Assembly: GCF_947253395.1 (NCBI RefSeq)
Contig: NZ_CAMXYY010000013.1
Coordinates: forward strand, 1-27,803
Direction of reading: 5' to 3'
Source: an uncultured Olegusella sp.
GTDB taxonomy: Bacteria; Actinomycetota; Coriobacteriia; Coriobacteriales; Atopobiaceae
DNA: 27,803 nt
Within the stretch, counting starts at the first letter, position 1; every line of letters begins with the position of its first letter. Both the position numbers and the translations under genes were made by a program. The notes beneath the pieces are model-generated. The model made no database searches and had not been told where the DNA came from. It saw only the letters and a program-made list of their open reading frames with translations. Shown piece after piece: positions 22,925 through 27,803 of this stretch.

Positions 22925-23414
22925 TCATGTAGTGGTGCCTGGTACGTTTGATCCCGTTACCTTTGGGCATCTTGATGTTATTGAGCGTGCGCGGCGCCTC
23001 TTTCCCAAGGTTACGGTGGCAGTAGCAGCTTCTCAGGGTAAAAATGGGGTAGGCACAGCATTTTCTTTGGATGAGCGGGTGTCTATGATCGTTGATGCAC
23101 TTCAGGCAGAAGGCATTGATGATGTGGACGTAAAGCCCTTTAGTGGTCTGTTGGTGAGTTTTTGTCAGCAGATTGGTGCCCGTGGCGTGGTCAAGGGTTT
23201 GCGTGCAATGACCGATTTTGAGTATGAACTTCAACAAGCAGCTCTGAACACGCGTCTTGATTCGGATATTGAGTCTATTTTTGTCATGTCAGCAAGCAAA
23301 TATGGCTATGTTTCCTCATCAATTGTGCGTGAACTAGCTTCTTTGGACTCTGATGTGTCTTTTTTGGTACCGCCCAATGTGCAGTCTTGCTTGCTTGAGC
23401 ATTATGGTGCATAA
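22905..23414 (+). CDS. coaD: Phosphopantetheine adenylyltransferase
   Basis: A 169-residue nucleotidyltransferase that makes dephospho-CoA from 4'-phosphopantetheine and ATP, the fourth step of CoA synthesis. The (T/H)xGH-type motif is in GTFDPVTFGHLD (residues 13-24), and the second signature YGYVSSSIVREL is near 127-138. The ATG at 22905 lies inside the end of rsmD and has GGAGGA at 22892-22897. An upstream in-frame ATG at 22863 would add 14 non-conserved residues. The rsmD-coaD pairing is widespread. Confidence 0.96.
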   Translation: MSAQIIDHVVVPGTFDPVTFGHLDVIERARRLFPKVTVAVAASQGKNGVGTAFSLDERVSMIVDALQAEGIDDVDVKPFSGLLVSFCQQIGARGVVKGLRAMTDFEYELQQAALNTRLDSDIESIFVMSASKYGYVSSSIVRELASLDSDVSFLVPPNVQSCLLEHYGA

Positions 23415-23503
23415 GTTTCTGCTACCATTCTAGAATAAGTGTGAAATATAGCAGCTTGGACGTAAGCTTGCTCAAAACGAACTCAGGACGGAAGGAGTCC
23501 CAG

Positions 23504-23995
23504 ATGCAGCCAGGTGAGGAGATCGAGAGCCTGGTCGGCGAGCTCGAGCAGATCATCAGTGAGGCAAAGCAACCCTTTGCTGGCGGTCCTCAAAAGAAGG
23601 TTGTCGACGCCCAGGAGATCTACGAGATCCTGGATGAGATTCGTGATCGTTTCCCCCAGGAGTTCGCCGATGCACGTCGCATTGTCAAGGAAGAGCAGGA
23701 GACTCTTGATCGTGCGCAGCAGCAGGCCGATGCTATCATCGCTGACGCGCAGCAACAGGCGATGATTTTGGCTGGCGACCAAGAGGTAGTTCGTTTGGCT
23801 CAGCATCAAGCCGACCAGATTCGTGACCAAGCTTCTCAATATGAGCGCGATACACGCTACAATGCCGAGTCCTATGCAGACTCCGTGCTTGCTCATCTTG
23901 AGGACAACCTTAAGTCGATGACGAGTTCAGTTACGCGAGTTCGTCAGACAATCGAGGAAGGTTCTTCCTCTCGTCGTGAAGAGGCAGGTTGGTAG
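23504..23995 (+). CDS. SepIVA/DivIVA-like coiled-coil protein
   Basis: A 163-residue hydrophilic protein, almost wholly helical. An acidic N-terminus (MQPGEEIESLVGELEQII) precedes a conserved-looking segment VVDAQEIYEILDEIRDRFP (about 35-53). Then comes a long Gln/Ala/Glu-rich coiled coil (EEQETLDRAQQQADAIIADA, near 65-84) and an Arg/Glu/Ser tail. No membrane segment is seen. Its position between coaD and DUF177 matches the actinobacterial slot of a DivIVA-like cell-division/growth protein (SepIVA in mycobacteria); the assignment rests on context and composition. It has sometimes been labelled ATP synthase B-like for the same coil. ATG 23504 has GGAAGGAG upstream. A TGCATA-17-TAGAAT pair (about 23407-23435) may be its promoter. 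Confidence 0.6.
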   Translation: MQPGEEIESLVGELEQIISEAKQPFAGGPQKKVVDAQEIYEILDEIRDRFPQEFADARRIVKEEQETLDRAQQQADAIIADAQQQAMILAGDQEVVRLAQHQADQIRDQASQYERDTRYNAESYADSVLAHLEDNLKSMTSSVTRVRQTIEEGSSSRREEAGW

Positions 23996-24000
23996 ACGGC

Positions 24001-24552
24001 ATGCAGCCGCTGATTATTCCTTTAGACGCAAGACTTGCAGATCCTGGTAGTACTCTACCGTTGATGGGTCATCTTGATGAAGAGGGCTATACCCTCGGCG
24101 AACGTGACTTCACTCTCCCTGCAGGGATTGATTATGATTTGATGCTCACCAATGCTGGTGAAGGCATTTTGGCTACAGGCATGCTCCATGCGCATGTTGT
24201 TGGCTCTTGCGATCGTTGCCTTGAGAAGGCTGAGTTTGATGTTACAGGTGAAGTAGACGAGTATTTTCTCTTCCATGAGCCTGATCTTGCTAGCTTGAGT
24301 GACGATGAAGATGAGATTGACTTTTCCTTGGTCGCGGCTGATATGACCATTGACTTATCTGAAGCGCTTAATGCGACTCTGCTGATGGAAACTCCCTTCA
24401 TCGTTTTGTGTAAGCTTGACTGCCGTGGTCTTTGTCCTGTCTGTGGTACCAATCTCAATGAACAAGATTGTGGTCACGCAGCTCAAATTGAGCAGGACAG
24501 ATTGTCATCAAGTCCTTTTGCCAAGCTCAAGGAGCTTAAACTGGAGGATTAA
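24001..24552 (+). CDS. DUF177 / YceD family protein
   Basis: A 183-residue YceD/DUF177 protein. The core GSCDRCLEKAEFDVTGEVDE (residues about 63-82) and the C-terminal cysteine motif CKLDCRGLCPVCGTNLNEQ (about 135-153) are typical. Family members sit directly before rpmF in most bacteria, and a role in 23S rRNA or ribosome maturation, or in rpmF expression, has been proposed. The start ATG 24001 is five bases after the upstream stop; the SD is weak (AGGTTGGT). Translational coupling to the coiled-coil gene is likely. Confidence 0.9.
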   Translation: MQPLIIPLDARLADPGSTLPLMGHLDEEGYTLGERDFTLPAGIDYDLMLTNAGEGILATGMLHAHVVGSCDRCLEKAEFDVTGEVDEYFLFHEPDLASLSDDEDEIDFSLVAADMTIDLSEALNATLLMETPFIVLCKLDCRGLCPVCGTNLNEQDCGHAAQIEQDRLSSSPFAKLKELKLED

Positions 24553-24626
24553 CAGCGCGTCGCATACGTGCTCCTGCAGCTTTTTGGGAGAAAGATATGC
24601 AGATAGTGGCACACAGACTATATGCG

Positions 24627-24635
24627 TGCTACAAT
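24627..24635 (+). promoter_or_regulatory. Putative extended -10 promoter for rpmF
   Basis: TGCTACAAT is an extended -10 element (TGn plus TACAAT at 24630-24635) about 80 nt before rpmF. No good -35 is present, which is common for extended -10 promoters. The leader then forms ACCGTC (24664-24669) / GACGGT (24682-24687). Confidence 0.45.
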
Positions 24636-24715
24636 CTCGTTTTGTGTGATTAGGTAGGACCGTACCGTCGCATAGACTACAGACGGTGCGAGATGAGTTG
24701 GAAGCAGAGGTCAAC

Positions 24716-24895
24716 ATGGCAGTTCCTAAGCAAAAGAAGGGTCGCGGTGCCACCCACACCCGCCGTTCGGCAAACAGCAAGCTCACGGCACCTAGCCGCT
24801 CGGTGTGTCCCCGCTGCGGCGCCCCGAAGCTGCCGCATCACGTGTGCCCCAACTGTGGCTACTACAAGGACCGTGAGGTCATTGTCACCGAGTAG
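24716..24895 (+). CDS. rpmF: 50S ribosomal protein L32
   Basis: A 59-residue L32. The diagnostic start MAVPKQKKGRGATHTRRS is followed by a zinc ribbon, CPRCGAPKLPHHVCPNCGYY, so this is the four-Cys form. The ATG at 24716 follows AGAGGT by 5 nt; in-frame codons upstream do not belong to the family. It is followed by a strong intrinsic terminator and then plsX. Confidence 0.97.
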   Translation: MAVPKQKKGRGATHTRRSANSKLTAPSRSVCPRCGAPKLPHHVCPNCGYYKDREVIVTE

Positions 24896-24920
24896 CCTCA
24901 TGCTGCAAGGGTCAGTCTGA

Positions 24921-24954
24921 GGGTCGGTCTCCTTGTGGGGTCGACCCTTTTTTA
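24921..24954 (+). terminator. Intrinsic terminator after rpmF
   Basis: GGGTCG at 24921-24926 pairs with CGACCC at 24942-24947 and is followed directly by six T (24948-24953). It is the clearest intrinsic terminator in the window. plsX starts about 40 nt further on, so its expression depends on read-through or on a promoter I do not see. Confidence 0.85.
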
Positions 24955-24994
24955 TTAGGTTGAGGCGTAGTTTGCCAATTGAGAGGAGTTCCGC

Positions 24995-25993
24995 ATGACC
25001 TGCATCTGTGTTGATGTGATGGGCGGAGACAAAGAGCCTCAGGTAGTTCTTGATGGCATTGATGCTGCTTTGTCTGAGGATCCTCAGTTACATATCTTGG
25101 CTGTTGGTGCAGCTGAGTTTGTGGAGCCGTTTGCTGCTAAGCGTCCTCGTGTTGAGGCGTTGATATCGACTGAGGTCATAGGCATGGAAGAACATCCGGC
25201 TGAGGCAGTTCGCAACAAAAAGGATTCTTCAATTGTTCGCGCTTGTGCAGCGCTGAGGGCGGGCAAGGCCGACGGTTTCTTTTCTGCAGGAGCAACAGGT
25301 GCGATTTTTGCAGCAGCAACTCTTGGTGTGGGTAGGATTCGCGGCGTAAAGCGTCCTGCTTTAGCAGCAGCTCTGCCAAGTGGCAGCGCGCATAGGACAG
25401 TTTTTGTGGATCTCGGAGCCAATGCAGATGCTCGTCCTGAGATGATGGTGCAGTTTGCTCAAATGGGACGTGCGTTTGCCAAGGTGACCTTGGGAGTGGC
25501 AGATCCCAAAGTGGCGCTGCTTTCTAACGGCGCAGAACAGACCAAAGGCTCTGAGGCAACGCTTGCAGCTCATAAAGCGCTGCTAGAGGCCTCCGCTGAT
25601 ACAGGCTGGTTTACGGGCAACTGTGAGGGCTCTGATCTTTTGGGAGATGCCTTTGACGTTATCGTGACCGATGGGTTTACAGGTAATGTGGCGCTCAAGA
25701 CCCTTGAAGCCACCGCAAAGTTTTTGGCTTTTGAAATAAAAAAAGCTGCCAAGACATCACCTGTAGCTGGCCTTGGCGCATTGCTTATTAAATCGCCTCT
25801 TAAAGAAGTAGCTCTTGCACTTTCAGGCGATGAATATGGTGGAGCAGTACTTTTGGGTTGTAAAGCCCCCGTGTTCATTGGTCACGGTGCCACTTCAGTT
25901 CAGGCAATTAAGCACGGCACTCTTGCCGCTGCTGCCGCTGTCAATTCTGGCCTCGTTGCCAAAATTGCCGATGAGCTTGTGACAACAAAATAA
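24995..25993 (+). CDS. plsX: Phosphate acyltransferase PlsX
   Basis: A 332-residue acyl-ACP:phosphate acyltransferase that makes acyl-phosphate for PlsY in phospholipid synthesis. Family marks are the N-terminal ICVDVMGGDKEPQVVLDG, VIGMEEHPAEAVRNKKDSS near 63-81, GFFSAGATGAIFAA near 93-106, and VTDGFTGNVALKTLEA near 224-239. The ATG has GAGAGGAG at about 24981-24988. acpP follows after 64 nt; the fabD and fabG found between these genes in Bacillus are absent here. Confidence 0.96.
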   Translation: MTCICVDVMGGDKEPQVVLDGIDAALSEDPQLHILAVGAAEFVEPFAAKRPRVEALISTEVIGMEEHPAEAVRNKKDSSIVRACAALRAGKADGFFSAGATGAIFAAATLGVGRIRGVKRPALAAALPSGSAHRTVFVDLGANADARPEMMVQFAQMGRAFAKVTLGVADPKVALLSNGAEQTKGSEATLAAHKALLEASADTGWFTGNCEGSDLLGDAFDVIVTDGFTGNVALKTLEATAKFLAFEIKKAAKTSPVAGLGALLIKSPLKEVALALSGDEYGGAVLLGCKAPVFIGHGATSVQAIKHGTLAAAAAVNSGLVAKIADELVTTK

Positions 25994-26057
25994 GGTGCTT
26001 GTGGGGTTACAATCTTCTCAAAGTGTTTGTTTGATTTGTTGTTAAAGAGAGGACGCA

Positions 26058-26297
26058 ATGATGGATCGCAGCGAAATTTTTGACAAGGTCGCTATGCTTA
26101 TCGCTGAGACCCTTGAGGTTGATGCTGACGAGTTGGCCGAAACTACGAGCTTCAATGATTTGGGTGCTGATTCCTTTGATATGCTTGAGCTGGTAACAAC
26201 CATGGAAGATGAGTTTGAAGTCACCGTGGACGAGGATAGTCTTGGCGAGATAGAGACTATTGGCGACGCGGTAGACGTTATTTTGAAAGCACAGTAA
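26058..26297 (+). CDS. acpP: Acyl carrier protein
   Basis: A 79-residue acidic acyl carrier protein. The phosphopantetheine attachment site is GADSFDMLELV, with the Ser near residue 39. The usual DSL is DSF here. The helix II/III region (EDEFEVTVDED, IETIGDAVD) is normal. SD GAGAGGA precedes two consecutive ATGs (26058 and 26061); either may serve. It accepts acyl chains in fatty acid synthesis and donates to PlsX, encoded just upstream. Confidence 0.95.
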   Translation: MMDRSEIFDKVAMLIAETLEVDADELAETTSFNDLGADSFDMLELVTTMEDEFEVTVDEDSLGEIETIGDAVDVILKAQ

Positions 26298-26306
26298 GGG
26301 GCTCTT

Positions 26307-27074
26307 TTGAACTTGCACCAACGCATCGCCGTTATTGAGGAAATTCTTGGACATCATTTTCTCAATCAGCGGTTGATTAGCTCTGCTATTACGCACCCCT
26401 CAGCCGTCGAGGGTCATCCTGTCTCTGACTCCTACGAACGCCTTGAGTTTTTAGGTGATTCCATCATGGGAGCCATTGTTGCTACGGATTTGTTTGAGCG
26501 TTTTCCTCAGATGGATGAAGGTGAGCTTACTCGTCTCAAAATTTCTCTGGTTTCAGGTCCTATGTTGTCCGAGGTGGCGGAGGATTTGGGTATCGGCGAA
26601 CTTGTCGTGTTTGGCGGGTCCGAACGTGGTACTGGCGCTCGCGGTATGAGGTCTGCTCTTGAGAATGTTTATGAGGCAGTTGTTGGTGCGCTATATTTGG
26701 ATGCAGGGTACGAGAAAGCACATGACTTTGTGCGCCGTACCTTGGGTCCACATATTACCCCTGAAATTGCCGAGCGACCTATTTCACCTAAGTCACGTTT
26801 GCAGGAAGTGACTCAGCGCGATTTGCATGAGGCTCCCGAATACAAAATTGTAGGACAAAGTGGTCCTGATCATCAGCCCACTTTTAATGCTGTGGCTCTG
26901 GTATCGGGCAGGCGTATTGGTCGTGGTTGCGGTGGCTCAAAAAAAGATGCCGAAAGCGCTGCAGCCCAAGATGCTCTTGTGCGTCTAGGTTATATTGAGG
27001 ATGCCACAGCCCCCAATCCCATAGCCCCTATGACACTTTCGCATTATTTTGCCCAACATCAGGAGGAAGACTGA
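26307..27074 (+). CDS. rnc: Ribonuclease III
   Basis: A 255-residue dsRNA endonuclease for rRNA and mRNA processing. The RNase III signature ERLEFLGDSIMGA is near residue 44, and a second catalytic acidic region in ALENVYEAVVGALYLDAGY is near 113. The double-stranded-RNA-binding domain covers about 165-235 (SRLQEVTQRD to GGSKKDAESAAAQ). The start is TTG at 26307, chosen because AAGGGG lies 6-9 nt upstream and residue 1 leads straight into the family start; no ATG fits. The stop overlaps the smc ATG by one base. The rnc-smc pair is widely conserved. Confidence 0.95.
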   Translation: MNLHQRIAVIEEILGHHFLNQRLISSAITHPSAVEGHPVSDSYERLEFLGDSIMGAIVATDLFERFPQMDEGELTRLKISLVSGPMLSEVAEDLGIGELVVFGGSERGTGARGMRSALENVYEAVVGALYLDAGYEKAHDFVRRTLGPHITPEIAERPISPKSRLQEVTQRDLHEAPEYKIVGQSGPDHQPTFNAVALVSGRRIGRGCGGSKKDAESAAAQDALVRLGYIEDATAPNPIAPMTLSHYFAQHQEED

Positions 27075-27803
27075 TGTATCTCAAGTCACTCTCCCTCAAG
27101 GGCTTCAAATCCTTTGCTGACAAAACACAGATGTCTTTTGACCCAGGGCTTAACGTTGTCGTAGGACCTAATGGTTCGGGCAAATCAAACGTGTCCGATG
27201 CGGTACTTTGGGTATTAGGCGAGCAAAGCGCGCGCATGTTGCGTGGTCAAGCTATGGAAGACGTTATTTTCTCAGGTAGCTCTGCCCGTGAGCCAGTGGG
27301 TGTGGCAGAAATTACGCTCGTTTTGGATAACGAGGACCATACGCTTCCCATTGATTTTTCTGAAGTGGCACTTACACGGCGTATGTATCGCTCTGGAGAG
27401 TCTGAATATTTGGTCAATGGTGCCCCTTCGCGTTTGCGCGATATCCAAGACATCCTGCATGATTCAGGATTGGGCAAAGATACCCATTCTATTATTAGTC
27501 AGGGCAAGCTGGATTCAATTTTGTCAGGCCGTCCAGAGGAACGTCGCGAGCTTATCGAGGAAGCAGCAGGCATTTCCAAGCATCGCCGTCGCAAGGAGCG
27601 CGCCGAACGCAAGTTGACAGCGATGGATGTCAATTTAGTTCGCGCCAAAGATGTGCAACGTGAGCTCAATCGTCAATTGCGTCCCCTTGAACGTCAGGTA
27701 GATCAAGCACGCGATCACCAGGATCTAAAAACACAGCTTCAAGGTATTCGCACCTCGCTTGCTGTTGATGACTTGCGGCAGTTGCAACTGCGCCATCGTG
27801 AGC
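27074..27803 (+). CDS. smc: Chromosome segregation protein SMC, 5' part
   Basis: The first 243 codons of SMC, running off the right edge. The N-terminal ATPase head begins MYLKSLSLKGFKSFADKT, with Walker A GPNGSGKSN at about residues 32-40, the Q-loop region SIISQGKLDSILSGRPEERR near 142-161, and EEAAGISKHRRRK leading into the first coiled coil. SMC condenses and resolves the chromosome with ScpA/ScpB. The start ATG has an excellent SD (AGGAGGAAG) and overlaps the rnc TGA by one base. Hinge, second coil and C-terminal head lie outside the window. Confidence 0.97.
   Translation, partial: MYLKSLSLKGFKSFADKTQMSFDPGLNVVVGPNGSGKSNVSDAVLWVLGEQSARMLRGQAMEDVIFSGSSAREPVGVAEITLVLDNEDHTLPIDFSEVALTRRMYRSGESEYLVNGAPSRLRDIQDILHDSGLGKDTHSIISQGKLDSILSGRPEERRELIEEAAGISKHRRRKERAERKLTAMDVNLVRAKDVQRELNRQLRPLERQVDQARDHQDLKTQLQGIRTSLAVDDLRQLQLRHRE

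Overview
The window looks like a chromosomal stretch of an actinobacterium of the class Coriobacteriia. The Atopobium/Lancefieldella/Olsenella branch is my best guess, from the moderate GC content, the gene order and the protein style (for example GRGTKT in the RsmB SAM loop). This is inference from the sequence alone. Almost everything is housekeeping. The main exception is an accessory island at about 13.9-15.7 kb.

Layout. (1) 1-792: the 3' part of a flippase-like membrane protein gene, convergent with sdaA. (2) 889-4081, minus strand: gltX followed by sdaA (serine deaminase), with a 22-nt sequence duplicated between them. (3) 4406-13860, plus strand: a degenerate ABC ATPase, a YhgE/Pip-type membrane protein and a TetR regulator, followed closely by priA, def, fmt and rsmB. 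(4) 13861-15687: two arrays built from a 21-nt unit spaced every 31 nt, in inverted orientation, bracketing one AT-richer minus-strand gene for an AbiEi-like protein with a DUF559/Vsr-like nuclease region. (5) 15688-17046, minus strand: a HAD phosphatase fused to thiamine pyrophosphokinase. (6) 17181-27803, plus strand: fmdB-type zinc ribbon, rpmB, asp23, fakA-like, recG, rsmD, coaD, a SepIVA/DivIVA-like coiled-coil gene, DUF177 (yceD), rpmF, plsX, acpP, rnc and the first 730 nt of smc.

How the genes fit together. The 17-28 kb block is the widely conserved ribosomal protein / fatty acid and phospholipid / rRNA processing / chromosome segregation cluster. PlsX and AcpP feed acyl chains to phospholipid synthesis, and the FakA-like kinase recycles exogenous fatty acids. 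Rnc, RsmD, RsmB, L28, L32 and DUF177 serve ribosome assembly. RecG, PriA and SMC serve replication restart and segregation. Def and Fmt handle the N-formyl group of initiator methionine.

The most unusual part is the island. Each array begins at or just after the stop codon of a convergent housekeeping gene (rsmB on the left, HAD-TPK on the right) and lies in the sense direction of that gene. Each array reverses unit orientation around an identical 35-bp core, and the two share an 85-bp inverted repeat with 2 mismatches. The enclosed segment could invert, or could be a nuclease/repeat element analogous in layout (not in homology) to REP/RAYT systems. Secondary points are the pseudo-ATPase beside YhgE, a 17-bp hairpin in the tetR leader, and the HAD-TPK fusion.
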